Made by a program: the position numbers and the translations under genes. The notes under the pieces were generated by a model. The model saw only the letters and a list, made by a program, of their open reading frames with translations. It was not told where the DNA came from and searched no databases. A stretch of 64,000 nucleotides of DNA, from contig NC_081410.1 of the NCBI RefSeq assembly GCF_030272615.1, positions 118,487,140-118,551,139 of the forward strand. The letters are read 5' to 3'. Positions 1 to 11,811 of this stretch are shown here, piece by piece. The first letter of the stretch is position 1, and the number at the start of each line of letters is the position of its first letter. This DNA comes from Cryptomeria japonica. Taxonomy: Eukaryota; Streptophyta; Pinopsida; Cupressales; Cupressaceae.

Positions 1-602
1 CAGAAAATCTTTTTAATCAAAGATTAATCAAACAAAACCTTATTGTTCTTCAAAATCGAATCAATCTCTAGGGGCATATCAGTTTCATCGCACCAAATCA
101 AGTTGATATTGTCTTTATCTGAATCAGTCTCTTAACAGTGATCAGTTTCATCGCATCTCATCAAGCTGGTTATTCATTTAAACTTAATCAAGGGTTTAAA
201 GAGTCTTTTTAACAAGTGATTACACTCTCAATCCAAATAGGTGTTCAGTTTCATCACATCGAATCAAGCTGGACATTTTCTTTAATCAGTTCTTGTTCAA
301 TCAAGTTTGGAATTGGTTTCATCTCTTCACTCAATCTAGTTCAATCAAGTTCTAGATTGATGCTCGTTTCTTGATCAATCAAGTTCAAGATCGGTATCTC
401 GCTCTTTGTCCGTCCTAGTTCAATCAAGTTCAGGATCGGTTTCACTTTAATCAACCTGTTCAACTTCATCGCTTCAAATCAAGCTGAACATCTCGCTCTT
501 CATCGGTTTGTGATCCATCAAGTTCAGAACTAATAATATGTTTGACATTAGATTTTCTTTGAATCAATATGTTGCTCACACATCAATTAAAATAGGGGCA
601 AA
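1..602 (+). mobile_element. 3' internal tail of an LTR retrotransposon that enters from the left
   Basis: No open frame of note. The first 540 bases are a degenerate, irregular repeat built from short phrases such as caatcaagttcaagatcggt and gtttcatcgcatcaaatcaagct, recurring every 30-90 bases with drift. The stretch ends in a purine-rich tract directly before an LTR start, so it is read as the untranslated 3' end of a plus-strand element whose genes lie outside the window. The family cannot be named without its pol. Confidence 0.6.
588..602 (+). other. polypurine tract of the left-edge LTR element
   Basis: The run aaaataggggcaaa sits immediately before TGTAATACCC. This is the usual arrangement of plus-strand primer and LTR start, and the Tat element at 2783-2797 has a very similar tract on the other strand. 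Confidence 0.65.
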
Positions 603-1246
603 TGTAATACCCTAAAAATGGTCACCTAAACCATAGGCCCCTAATCTCGACTACATCACCAAGGTCCTAACCAAAGGCAAATTAAATCAATCATGAACAC
701 CTAATTAATTAATTCTCGGTCATCAATGTCACATGGCAAATAAATCACTCAATATTAATTAAATAATCATTTAATTAATTAATCATTCTAAGTAAATCAT
801 TTTAATCAATTGTCCTATTTATTTAATTAAATATCCTAGCATATTTAAGTAATAAATCAATTTGCCATTAAATCATCAAAAATAATTAATTTGAAAAATA
901 AATTAAAATTGAGAAAAGACATTAAAATGGAATAAAATTGAAAAATCTCATAAAAGTAATTAAATCAATTGAATATCAAACTATGAAATATGAAATATAT
1001 CTTAAAATTATTTCAACTTTCTTTAGAGCTGAGAAAAGCAGCCAATCACATCAATTCACCTGGATTGTGCTTCCTCTTGGAGAATCTCTATTGCTCATCG
1101 TTGATCGATCTTGACTGTTGGTCTCTCTCTAGATTTTCTATAAATTCAAGCCCTCATCTCTCATTAAAAAAATGGAACCTGGAGATTATTTTCATTATGT
1201 TGTTTTTGCTCTAGGCTTATTAAGATTTCTGCATTGAGATATTACA
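603..1246 (+). repeat. 3' LTR of the left-edge element (right end approximate)
   Basis: It starts TGTAATACCC after the purine tract and is taken to end at TATTACA (1240-1246), which mirrors the start as a 7-base inverted repeat. A TATA-like ctataaattcaag lies at about 1138-1150, placed as expected for an LTR promoter. No second copy of this LTR is in the window, so the right boundary rests only on the inverted repeat and could lie further right, up to about 1500. Confidence 0.5.
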
Positions 1247-1593
1247 TATTAGTTATTGCATATTTAATGTTCATTCATATTTCTTAAAATCATGTTAGAT
1301 TAATCATGCATATCTAGCTTAATCTTCCATCCATTTAACTCAATTTCATACTCATATAGATTAAATCCTTCGTTTAGGTGTTGTCTAGTCATTGGTATTG
1401 CATATGGAAATCTGAGAGCAAAACTAAACTCACATCTACTCAATAGGTCGCTTTGTAATGTTTTATTGTTCATTGTTGATTATTGATTTACTAACCATGC
1501 ATCTAATGACTTAATTGAAGCGTTGTGTATTTAGATACAAATAAATATATAATATATTTTTCACACACACACAAACAAGATTAAATACCATTA
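1247..1593. other. AT-rich spacer with no recognisable feature
   Basis: AT-rich sequence between the left-edge LTR and the Tat element LTR. It contains a short CA run (about 1562-1575). It shows neither the missing half of the LINE RT that is cut at 17555 nor any other coding signal. Confidence 0.5.
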
Positions 1594-2782
1594 TACCTTC
1601 ACAAACCTTCACTTGTTCCTTGGATTGAGCCTTTGATGAAGTGGAATGTGCCCAAATGCTCCACTTGATTGGATTGGCTCCAAGATTGGATGTAGATTTC
1701 TCTCCAAGATGCACATCAATGATGGGTGAAAGAAGGATTGGATGATGGATACTCAAGTGATGGATATGGATATGGATGCTATAGATTTTTGCACTATAAT
1801 GAGGATGCTTTTGATGGACTTCTAGAGTTATGTTGACAACATGAGATTGCTTGACTTGGAGATGGAAAATGAAGGGGAGCAGACTCCAATTTATACATTT
1901 AAGGGAGGATGAATGGACAATTGAGATTGAAGATGAATCAAGGGTGGAGATTGAAGGAAAGGAGAGCACATGGATTGAGAGGACATGAGGTGAAAAGTGT
2001 GGAGACCAAGAGATTTTCCATAAAGCCATTTCTTGTCTCCACACTCCATAATGTACATGAGGAAGAGATCCCCAAGTACATAGGGAAGACAAAAAAGAAT
2101 TACAAATTCCTTGGGGGATGAAAAGGGAATTAAAAAATTCCTAAAATATTGGATGCATGGGGAAAGGGAATGAGAAAAGGAATTTAAAATTACTTGGGAA
2201 AGTGAAAGACATGGGAGAATGTGAGATTTTGAAATCCTTGAAATCACCCAATTGGGTGCATTTAAGGTGGAAGGTGAGGAGGGGACAAGTGGGTTTTATC
2301 CATAAATGGCTATGAGTTGACTTGGTGGCTAATCATGGGGATTAGACACTAGCAAATGATTAAGAAAGAGGATTAGGTGAGATAATGAGGAATTATAGGA
2401 CAAGTGGGATTTGCAGGAGGATTTCACAAGAGGAGAGAGAATGAGTGGGGAATTTAAAATTGAAGAATAATGTTAAGCATGATTGTGAGGGATTCTAGAA
2501 GAAATAATTAGGCTAATGAGAGTTTAGAGAAAGTGAATTGTAGGAACCACTTGATTAACTAAAGGGATTTTAGAAGAAATAAATAATTAGATAACTTTAG
2601 AAGAATAGGGAATAGCTGGTTTATTAAATAAATCAATTATCTGGGCTATAGTGACAGGATTAGATTAAATTTAATTTAATTAAAACCAGGAAGAATAAGG
2701 ACTAACATAATTAAATAAATAAATTATGTAGAATGGATAAAATTAATTAAATATTTAATTTAATTAATTTTGGACGTCTACA
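1594..2782 (-). repeat. 3' LTR of the Tat element (left copy)
   Basis: Matches 16398-17554 along its whole length, for example the shared phrases around 1602-1700 and 16406-16510. On the minus strand it begins TGTAGACGTCC, directly after the polypurine tract. Its other end is near 1594; the match to the right copy actually runs about nine bases further (ataccatta), so the boundary is uncertain by some 10-15 bases. The LTR frames here are not thought to be genes. Confidence 0.85.
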
Positions 2783-2797
2783 TTTTGCCCCTCTTTT
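2783..2797 (-). other. polypurine tract of the Tat element
   Basis: On the minus strand this reads aaaagaggggcaaaa and is followed at once by the LTR start TGTAGACG. Position and composition are as expected for the plus-strand primer. Confidence 0.8.
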
Positions 2798-3689
2798 ACG
2801 CAACAACAAAATTGGCGGTGGGTAAAAGATAAAAGAAGATAATGCCCCAACATGAAAATGCGGGTGGTATATGCCCCCTTGAGAATTTAATGGAGAATTT
2901 TTGAAATTTTTTGGGAAAATTATTGAAAAGAAGAAAGAACGACTAGATGAAAGAAGAAAAATGAAAAAGATGACGAAGTGAAGAAAGTGGCAAAAAGATG
3001 AGAAAAGGTGAGAACGAGGGCCATAGGGGGCCCCATATAAGGCCCACGGGGCCCAAGGAAGGGTCATTGCCACATACACCTATTGGAGAATAGAGAGCAT
3101 AAAGCCCTTGGAAAGAGACATTGCATGCGTTACCGTTCACGAGCACTGCGTGAAGAGGGTCCAACGACATGAGAGAACAACTCACTATGGCCCATTGGTA
3201 TGTACCCTGGACCCACTTAATGTTTTGGTAGATTAGGGCAAATTTTTAGGTCTAAAAATAGGGTTTTAAAATGGTAGCGCGACGGAGGCCCTGATTGCCA
3301 TTTCGGCACCATCGCCCTAGGTTAGTGTATGCACGCAGCATGCAGTGCGAGCGCACATGGGCTAGGGGTGAAGAAAGTGGATAAGTGCAAGTGCATGCAA
3401 TTAGCATGTTCACTTGCGCTGGCCAACACGAGGAAGGGGTCAACGGGGTCAAAGGGGTAGAGGTCTATAGATCAGCGCCTCCGTCTATGATGCAGCGCAT
3501 GCGCCACGGTTTTAGCGCGTGCACATGACTGATTCAGCGTGTGCACTGGGTAAGTAGCGGTGGGAAAATGAAAGGTGGAATAAAGATTAAAATGGTTCAA
3601 CGAGGCACTAAGATGCCCCAGGTATGGGTTATAGGATAGAATTGGCTAGAATAAAAGAGGATTAGGCTAATGAAGTGGATTAACTGGGT
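2798..3689. other. Tat element 3' region, non-coding
   Basis: Spacer between the polypurine tract and the antisense gene. It includes a GC-richer island around 3020-3070 and CpG-containing sequence at 3280-3540, unlike the AT-rich surroundings. Short frames on both strands show no family resemblance. It could hold the promoter of the antisense gene, but nothing in it is diagnostic. Confidence 0.4.
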
Positions 3690-5863
3690 GCAGGGGATCT
3701 AGGACCACTCCCATCGCGTGAGCCCTAGTCAGTGACCATGAGGCTATACAGGCAATTGCGAGTGGATGAGCAAGAGATATTGAGCATAATTGGCTTGAGT
3801 TTCGTCGATTGATGGCCGAGGGTTAGGGTGCATTCAACTTTGATGACTGCATTAGTGGAGCGATGAGATAGTAGATCTTTTACCTTTCACCTGCCTACAG
3901 GAGAGACTACCATCACACTATTAGACATCTGGAGGATCTTGAAGATCCTCATTCACGACGTTATTCCTGAGTAAAGGCTAGATGCGATACAATACTACCT
4001 TCATCAGGTGTGTGAGTATGATAGATTGCTGATGGATGGGACAAGATTACATCTTGGGCAGGCGATGCGGATCAAGCACATTCTGCACCTAGTGCTCATT
4101 ATGTGTGGATTGATCAACGAGCGACTGATGTCATATCTAGGTGGACATGGCTTCCTAGTAGGGTGGAACAGGGGTGTGTACTACATGGTACACAATTGTA
4201 TGGATTATGTGCGGGGGAGCGGCTATGTTGGGGCAGTTGTACCACGATATGCATTTAGTTTTGTATCGAGAGTATCAGACTCTTTCTGCAGGAGTGAATC
4301 TTTTGTATATATGGGTGTGGGAGCATATGGTAGTGACATGGCTAGTGGGTGTTCAGGACAAACAGTGACAGTTCCCATATGTGGACCAAAACAGGGGACT
4401 ACTCCACTATACCAAGCTTGGGGCGATATGGTTTTGGAGGAGGGTCTTCGATGAGCTATTGTTCTTCACCTGGAGGCCCTTTTTAGGTTGTGAGAGATGG
4501 AGAGGGGACTGGCAGCTACACTGGGCATAGTTTGAGATGTGGTTATTCGGTCATTCACTACATGTCATTGGGCACTATATGCCACATTCGGTGGCTCGAT
4601 AGTTTGGGGATATCTAGGATACAATGGAGGTAGAGCGGTTATATCCAAGGATCACTCACAAGACTGAGACATGGAGGCAGACTATTAGCCCTTTGGAGGT
4701 TCAAGTGAGTTGGGAGCGGGCAGCAAGAAGGGTATGGGATGAGCGCGGGGAGGTGGGGGATAATGTAGGCATGAGCGACGCATATAGGGTTGGTAGGAGG
4801 CTCACTTTCCAGTTCGACTCACTATTCCTGAAGTTCTAGAGGAGGATGAGCTACGACCATCTATTGATGGGGTCGTAGGGGGGAGGATGAGGGTCTTGGA
4901 GATAGGGCAGTAGTAGAAGGGGGAGAGGAGGGGTGAGGAGAGGAGGGGGTCAGCAGAGGAAGCGAGGGAGACAATAAACACAGGTCTAGTCACCGACCGC
5001 ACAACTTGGGCTGATTGGGGGAGAGGGAGAGAGAGGGGATGGAGGATAGCTGATGGCAATCCCAAACATGTAGATACATGGTGAAAGAGTGCCAATATAG
5101 GTATAGGTATTGGGGGTAGTGAAGGAGAGGGTGGTGAGTGATGAGTATGATAGAGTTGTACTGAAGAGGGATGGTGCTCGGGCTAGGGCTAGGAGCCTGG
5201 ATGATGAGCTACAGGGATTGGATGTTGCCAGGGAGAGGTACAGAAGGGCAAAGGAGGATATACAGATGGAGAGGGAGAGGGAAGACAACCTGTAGTCAGA
5301 GGTCACATGGCTGAGATGTGAGACAAATGACCTAGTGGGGAGCTTGGAGGCAGCTCAGGTAGAGGTGGCGGCCTTATGGGAGGAGATGGATGATACAGAC
5401 TAGCTGCTAAAGGAGGCCAGGAGTGGAGGAGCCATCGGGTAGCTGAGGACAGAGATAGAGAGAGTGTATGGGGAGATGGATGCACTTTAGGCACAATTTA
5501 GTAGAGCAGAGGCAGATGCAGGGAGATTGCAGGCAGAGTGGGATGCAGCCCGACGATTTTTGGAGCATGCCGGTTTTGCACAGGTGTATGCAGACCTCAC
5601 TAGCCAGCAGGAACAAGTAGAGAGTTTGGGTCGGAAGGCAACATATTATAGGGGTATGTATCATGGGGTAGTGCCAGCAGATCAGAGAGTTGCATCCTAT
5701 AGTGAGAGGGGGAGATCTTAGGGGACTTAGAGTCAGCGCATGATCCAGAGTCAACAGACAACAGGATCAGTGGCTATGAGGCCATTGAGAGGGGGTGCAG
5801 GACCATCTGGAGGCATAACTAGGAGAGGGGACAAAGATGAGGAGACAGGGAGTGTGAGATAGC
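3690..5863 (+). pseudogene. antisense plant-mobile-domain-like gene carried by the Tat element, broken
   Basis: This lies opposite in strand to gag-pol. In one frame (codons in phase with 3837) the translation gives a tract around 3837-3960 with ALVER, TFHLPTGETTITLLDIW and a leucine-rich continuation, interrupted by stops at 3867 and 3972, then an open stretch 4008-4454. In the next frame it continues past HYMPHSVARQFGD (about 4570-4610). These are the hallmarks of the plant mobile domain (PF10536, aminotransferase-like): the LP-GE-TITL motif near the start and the YMPHRVARQFG-type motif near the end. From 5110 to 5720 the translation is rich in Glu, Arg and Ala and looks like a coiled coil, followed by a basic Gly/Arg-rich tail. 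Extra ORFs of this kind, in sense or antisense, are known from Tat elements; their function is not established. Several stops and frame changes make it a pseudogene. Confidence 0.7.
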
Positions 5864-6763
5864 CCTATTATATGTGACATTGTATTTTGACCCTTCATGG
5901 ATTTATATCATTGTACTATGATTAACACATTCACTAATTTTTTAGATATATATGAGATATGATTTTAGCGGTGTATATGCATGTATGGACTTTATTATGA
6001 ACTTTCATGGACTTTGAGATCAACTAACATCTCTTACCAAGAATAGAACATTGACTTTGTAGATATATTGCCAGATAGGGGAAGGATGCATCCCGATGGG
6101 CAAGAGTGACTGATGGATCTGAATAGGCAATAGAGAAGATGACATGGACACATGAGTGCAGATGTAATACATGACTGTTGGGACTTGATGGAGTACATGT
6201 GGATGATTGTTTGAATAACACACAAGTCAAGAAGAATCCTAAGATCAAGACTGGGAATTAAGGTCAATTTAGTGGGATGGAAGCTCATATTGTTGGGAAG
6301 GAATGAAAGCTCAGTTAGATGGGATGATCATTATTCATGATTTAGGAAAAGACTCATCATCATATGCTAGGGGAGAATGAGTAACCAACCCATTGAGGAT
6401 AGTTTAGTGGGAGAAGCAGGTAGGGCTATTGTGGAGGATACTAAAATGGACCACGACATCTGTAGAGGCAGTTAGGAGCACCTTGTTCCTTTTCCTTTTG
6501 TTAGGGTGGGGGGTAGGGTCATCAGATTGATTTTCTTGTTAGAATGAAGGAGAGAATCGACAATAGACAAGGTGATGGATGTCATGGGAGAAGGTTTATG
6601 CAGTGGCATGGATTAAAGAATAAGGATATCGGGTGGGTGGGTGGGGAAGATAGAGTCTGACCTGATAGATGATGGATCCAGATTATTTACCTTGATGCCT
6701 GTAAACATGTTTTCACCAAGGTACTTGCCCATACTCACTGATGGACAAATTGATTTTTCACTT
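5864..6763. other. Tat element region between antisense gene and integrase, no clear gene
   Basis: AT-rich sequence lying between the 3' ends of two convergent genes. Short frames on either strand do not resemble a known protein. Nothing else is seen apart from the T-rich repeat that follows. Confidence 0.4.
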
Positions 6764-6895
6764 TTTTGTATTTTTCTTGGTTTTTTGTTTTTTTGTATTT
6801 TTCTTATTTTTTAATTTTTTTGTATTTTTCTTGATTTTTTATTTTTTTGCATTTTTCTTGATTTTTTATTTTTTTTTGTATTTTTCTTTATTTTT
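6764..6895. repeat. T-rich tandem repeat (about 25-27 bp unit, five imperfect copies)
   Basis: Units of the form ttttttgtatttttcttgat repeat with small length changes. It lies just past the integrase end of pol (downstream on the minus strand, where it is A-rich). The plus-strand phenylalanine-rich frame over it is a low-complexity artefact, not a gene. Confidence 0.8.
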
Positions 6896-6939
6896 AGACA
6901 ATTTGCGACCTTTTGAGGACTAGGCATAAAATATTTTTA

Positions 6940-8287
6940 GGTGCATGATGTTCATAGGCTCATCCAAGGGATCTCCTTAGGCAGTAGCCAACTGATATGC
7001 CCCTGATCCATATTTTGTTGTGATCACATAAGGTCCAAGCCAATTAGGCTCGAACTTGCCTTTATTTTCTCTTTCTTGAAGATTTTTTTGATTTTTCATA
7101 AGGACAAGATCACCAACTTCAAATTCTCGGGTTCTGACCTTCTTATTGTAGCTCAAGCGTAGACGATCTTGATATACCCGAAGATGATTCAAGTCCTTGA
7201 GGTGCCTTTCATCCAACAAATTCTAGCTCTTGCAGCCTAGCAACTCTATATTCCTCATTAGGGAGGATATTCTGCAGGGATACCTGTAGGGAGGGGATCT
7301 CAATCTCAAGAGGGAGGAGAACTTCGAAGCCAAAGACAAGGGAATATGGGGTGGCTCCTATGGGTGTGCGGATGAAGGTGCGGTAATCCCACAAAGCAAG
7401 ATGGAGTTGGAGGTGCCAGTCACGACCAACTTTATTGAATTTCTTTTTTAGGATTTTGATTAAGGTTTTATTAGAAGCCTCAGCTTGATTGTTGCCTTGC
7501 GGGTAATAGGGGGTGGAGAAGCAGTGCTAGATATCAAACTTCTGATAGAGCTCTTTAACATCCTGATTCTTGAAGGGTCTTCCATTATCCGTGATGATAA
7601 CTTTGGGGATTCCGTATCAGAAAATTAAATAGTTCAAAATGAATTTAGAGATCTACTTCCCAGTGGTGAAGGTAAGAGGGATGACCTCTACCCACTTGGT
7701 GAAGTATTCAGTGGTGGTGATGATGATTTGTGACCATTGGAGGATTCGGGGTGGATTTTCCCAATGAGATCGAGCCCCCACTGTGAGAAGGGCCAGGGTG
7801 TGATAAAAGGTTATAGATCTTGTGATGGAGCGTGAATCTTGTCCCCATGCTTTTGACAAGGGATACATTTCTTCACATAATTATATGCATCTTCTTCCAT
7901 TGTAGGCCAATAGTATCCCGATTGCAAGAGCCTTTTAGCCAAAGTGAGACCACTTGAGTGTGCCCCATAGATACCCTTGTGCACTTTGCATAGTGCCCAT
8001 TTAGCCTCTTGTTTGTCTAGACACCTTAGGAGGGAACCATCGAAATGCCTTCTGAATAGGGTGTCTCCAAGGATGGTGTGACGGGTGCAGGGGCGAATGA
8101 AGGTTTGTTGTTGGGTTTTGGTGAGGTGTGGAGGGATGGTGTTGTCTCTTAGGTAGGTGAAGGTATCTTGATACCAAGCAGATTCAGGACCAATGAGTAC
8201 ACACACAATTTCAAACTCGGGTAGATCATATGCCAATATGAAGAGTTGCTCGACCAAAAACTTGCATTTTTTACTATGTGCCAACAT
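6940..8287 (-). pseudogene. integrase of the Tat element, broken
   Basis: On the minus strand, 8287-7811 encodes the N-terminal part with an HHCC zinc site (H-K-G near HSSGLTLAKRLL, then CIPCQKHG) after YYWPTM. The core follows: TTTEYFTKWVEVIPLT near 7700, and near 7470 YPQGNNQAEASNKTL, in which the Glu of NQAE is the third catalytic residue and is kept. At 7209-7394 comes the typical RTPIGATPYSLVFG stretch, and at 6977-7219 the C-terminal part with FEVGDLVLMKNQKN and LGPYVI. The frame changes several times and there are stops, so no active enzyme is made. Confidence 0.85.
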
Positions 8288-8700
8288 CTAAAGGAGAGAA
8301 CCAATAGTGTCCATTGCATCTACAGCTCTATTGTTTGTGCATGGAATCTGATCAAACTTGATTGATGTAAAGTGTTGCTTGAGGTCCTCAACCATACTAC
8401 GATAAGGAAGAAGCTTGTCATCTTTTGTTTGGTACTCATCATTGACTTTTTTAATGATAAGTTGGGAATCACCATAGATATATATTTTCAATATCTTCCA
8501 TTAGATATCCAAATGGAGCCCAGTGATTAGTGCTTCAGATTCTACAATGTTGTTGGTGCATGCAAAGGCTATCTTGTATGATTTAGGAATGTAATCTCCT
8601 TGAGATGTGACCAACAATATGCCTGCCCTCGATCCATTCTGCATGCAAGAACCATAAAAATACAATTGCCATGTGGAAGACCTAGTGACAGTCATTATGG
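8288..8700 (-). pseudogene. second (archaeal-type) RNase H of the Tat element
   Basis: Frames at 8501-8695 and 8288-8491 together make a second RNase H domain between the usual RT-linked RNase H and integrase. The first catalytic motif reads LYFYGSC where the family has an aspartate before GS, so the catalytic Asp has become Tyr. The middle motif has NNIVESEALITGL (the catalytic Glu is plausible), and the last part keeps YGDSQLIIKKVNDEY with its Asp. A second RNase H is typical of the Tat/Ogre group in plants. Confidence 0.75.
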
Positions 8701-10030
8701 ATTCATCTAGGAATTCTATGAGGATAGGGTGATCACCTTGAAGCAGAGTGTCTGCCAGTTGATCTACTATTACTTGTCCTTTGATTTATTTTCTATCTAC
8801 ATACTCAATGTCGAACTTTCTTAGTAACATGACCCATTTAGCAGTTCTCCCTGTGAGAGAAGCCTTTGATAAGAGATACTTGAGAGGGTCAATCTTAGCA
8901 ATGAATTTTGTTTTGTTGTTAAGCATGTAATGTCAAAGTTTATATGTATTGAAGACAAGTGCTAAGGATTCTCTTTTAATAGGGGTATAATTTAGCTCAT
9001 ACCCTACTAATGTGCAACTAATATAGTATATGGCATTCTCTTTTCCTTGATCATCTGTATGTGCCAATAATGCCCCCAACACCACTGTGGTTGCTGATAT
9101 GTACAAAAGGAGTTGTTGTCCTGGAATAGGAGGCATAAGTATGGGAGTTGATGTGAGGTATTCTTTGAGTTTCTCAAAATCCTTCTGACACAGTCAGTCC
9201 GATTTGAATTTGGTTTCCTTGCATAGTAAGTGTGCAAATGGGTGACATTTATCTGTGAGTTGAGAGATAAAGCGTCTAATGGATTGGAGCTTTCCTTGAA
9301 GGCTACATAGTTTTCTGAGAGTCTTCAAGGGTGGCATTTCCATGATATCTTTCACCTTTGCAGGATAACTTCTATGCCTCTGTGAGAAACAATGAAACCC
9401 AATAGTTTCCCAGATGTAACACCAAAGACACACTTCTTAGGGTTTAGGCACAACTTATATTTTTTCAATCTCTCAAAGATATATCTTAGGATAGGGATAT
9501 GCTTATCTATTGTCTTTGATCTTCCTAGGAGATCGTCCACATAATCTTCCATGATTTTATGCAAAAGTTCATGAAAGATTGTTGTCATTGCTCGCTGATA
9601 TGTTGCGCCAACATTCTTGAGACCAAAAGGCATGACTTGATAACAAAAGGTACCCCATGGTGTTGTAAATGTCTTTTTGTGTTGGTCCTCTTTTGCTATC
9701 CTGATTTGATTGTATCTAGAAAATCCATCCATGAGTGACAACATTTCATGTCTCGCTATGAGATCTATGATCATGTCTATGTTGGGGAGTGGGAAGTCAT
9801 CCTTAGGGAATGCTTTATTCAAATCTTAGAAATCTATGCAAATGTGGATGCCCTCATCAGCTTTGCCAGAAGGGACAATGTTGGACACCCATTCAGGATA
9901 ATCTATTGGTTTTATGAATCCAGCATCCAACATCTTCTGAAGTTTTGCCTTGACGAGGAGTATAATGTGTGGATATCTTGTGTAATTTCTACTTTGCAAG
10001 TTTAGCATCTAGATAGACAACAATATTGTG
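8701..10030 (-). pseudogene. reverse transcriptase and RNase H of the Tat element
   Basis: RT begins in the frame at 10008-9826 (LQKMLDAGFIKPIDYPEW) and continues at 9822-9352 with LMDGFSRYNQIRIAKED, TPWGTFCYQVMPFGLKN and the catalytic EDYVDDLLG. The thumb region (LRKLCSLQGKLQSIRRFI) is at about 9330-9250, and the RNase H start (AHTDDQGKENAIYYISCT) at 9136-8933 with the first Asp position altered (YISATT where the family has a D-A-S type motif). Frames are joined by shifts, and there is a stop between the first two parts. Expected position between spacer and second RNase H. Confidence 0.85.
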
Positions 10031-10041
10031 GACTACAAAGT

Positions 10042-10902
10042 CTAGATCAAGGCCTGGCATGTCAACATACGACTAGGCAAAGTTGACCTTTGTTTCTGTG
10101 AGAAAATTGATGAATTTTGATTTCTCTTGATCCAATAGGAACTTAGCAATGAGCACGTTCTTTGGAGAGTCTTGGTGCCCATGTTGATAGTGTTTGTTTC
10201 CTCTATAAGTAGATTCGACCTGTCTCGTTGCGGGGGAACCAAAGTATGGAGGTCAAGTCCCTCATCCACAAGTGCCTGATCCAAGTTTTCACTTGCGGAT
10301 ACGCAATTTATTTTTACTTTTTCTTCATCCAGAGGTGCCGCAAGGTTTTTCTTTTTATTATCTTTTTTGTGGCTAAGGGCATTGACTTGACTACCAAAGT
10401 ATCTATTCTCATGCAGTTGGATTCCATGAACTCTATTGCAGTCTTCCAAATTGTGCATAGGCAGGAGAGTCATGAGAGCATTGTCATTGACACATATGTC
10501 CAAAGCAGGTTTGTCTCGTTGGTCCCAGTCTATAAGCTCAGGGTGGACAAATTGTAGCTCATATGGAATGGGAGGGATTATGGGGGTGATGGTATTGATA
10601 TGGGTGTCAAAGAAGATGTCATCTTCGTATTCAAAAGGCATTTCATGAAATTCCTCTTCATAAATGTTTTCGACATCCAAGGAGGGACTTGAAGGGGTAC
10701 TAGTGATAGTGATCTTAGGTACTAGAGTGTAACCCAATCCCCTGCTATACTTGTATGAGATGGGATTTATTGGTACTTTGATTCCTTTTTCTTCCGACCC
10801 TAGGTTGTGTCCCTTATAACCCATCTTATCCACTATGGTTGATGTTTTTGCATACATCTTCTTGGGAATCTTTGTTGGTTCTCCATCCTCTTCACAATAC
10901 AA
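10042..10902 (-). pseudogene. protease-RT linker with G-patch-like motif
   Basis: A 286-codon open frame between protease and RT. Near its start it has MGYKGHNLGSEEKGI, which resembles a G-patch motif (Gly-rich, often RNA-binding); this kind of motif is seen in the linker of some gypsy elements. The rest is acidic and low in recognisable structure (for example YEEEFHEMPFEYEDD). The frame is open, but flanking pol frames are broken, so it is not expected to be expressed as part of a full polyprotein. Its role is not known. Confidence 0.6.
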
Positions 10903-11000
10903 CCAAGAGGAAACATCTGACTTGAGACTCTCTTCATCAAGTAGGCCCCATTTCTTGAAGGTGGTGTCTTTGCATTATATAGTGGGTTTTTGATCTTTTT

Positions 11001-11811
11001 TTATTTCTTTGGGCTTTCCAAATGACTTGGAAGATAAGGGGAGTTTCCCACAAGTAGGACATACTCAAGTTTGTACTCTCCATAGCCACTCTCTACGATC
11101 TTAACCTTAGGTTCTGCTTGAGATGAGGTGGAGGCAACTTTAGATGCGTCAGATGGAGGAGGTGGAGCGGGTCTGTTTAACGAGCAGTGGTATGGATGCT
11201 TCCCCTCTAAGAGCTTGCAATACTGAAAGGGTTGTGGATCACCTATGATAGTGATTTCTCTGCCATTGAAGGGAACGACTTGAAGAATGAATCCACGGAT
11301 GACCGAGGAGAATCTTATAAGGGAGATCAAGATCTAAGACTTGGCAAGGGGTCTCAATTGTAACAGGGCCCACTTGAAGAGGTAAAGTGACCATGCCTTT
11401 GGAAACCCTTTCTTCATCATCATAGGCTTTGATTGTGATTCGTCCTAATGTATCAACTAGGTCCTTAGAAAGTCCCAATTTCTCTATTAACTTGTATGTA
11501 CAGAGATTGACTCCAGATCCACCGTCTATCAAGATACATTTAACCTTGTGTTTCTGGATAAGAGCTTCAATGTGCGATGGTTTATTATGATCATCATTAG
11601 AGGTGAAAACAAGGTGGTGATGGGTAGTGAGGTTTCCAATGAGAGCTTGGAACTGGGCAACATTGATGTTGTCAGGGACATGTGATTCAAGGAGGGCTTG
11701 TTCCAGAATCTCCTTGTGGATGGGGAAGGTCTTTAGGAGCTCTAGGATGGAAATTTGTGCAAGAGTCTTCCCAAGGTGATCAAGGAGATCATATCTTCGG
11801 GTGGATGACAT
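11001..11811 (-). pseudogene. aspartic protease region of the Tat element
   Basis: The frame at 11811-11239 contains LIDGGSGVNLCT, the retropepsin active-site region (Asp kept; family form D-S/T/G-G), and about 80 residues later KILLGHPWIH, the second conserved block that closes gypsy proteases. Before it lies a conserved helical stretch (ALLESHVPDNINVAQFQALI). A frame shift near 11290 moves to the 11001-11330 frame. Gag lies upstream and the linker with the G-patch-like motif downstream, which is the usual order. Confidence 0.8.

Noticed and set aside
1491-1496. ctaacc at 1491-1496 and at 17555-17560 as target-site duplication of the Tat element
   Set aside because: The left copy lies about 100 bases outside the recognisable LTR start, the next bases are not TG, and the sequence further left does not continue the LINE that is found on the right. 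Most likely chance.
6741-6923. 60-codon Phe-rich plus-strand frame as a membrane protein
   Set aside because: It is the translation of a T-rich tandem repeat.
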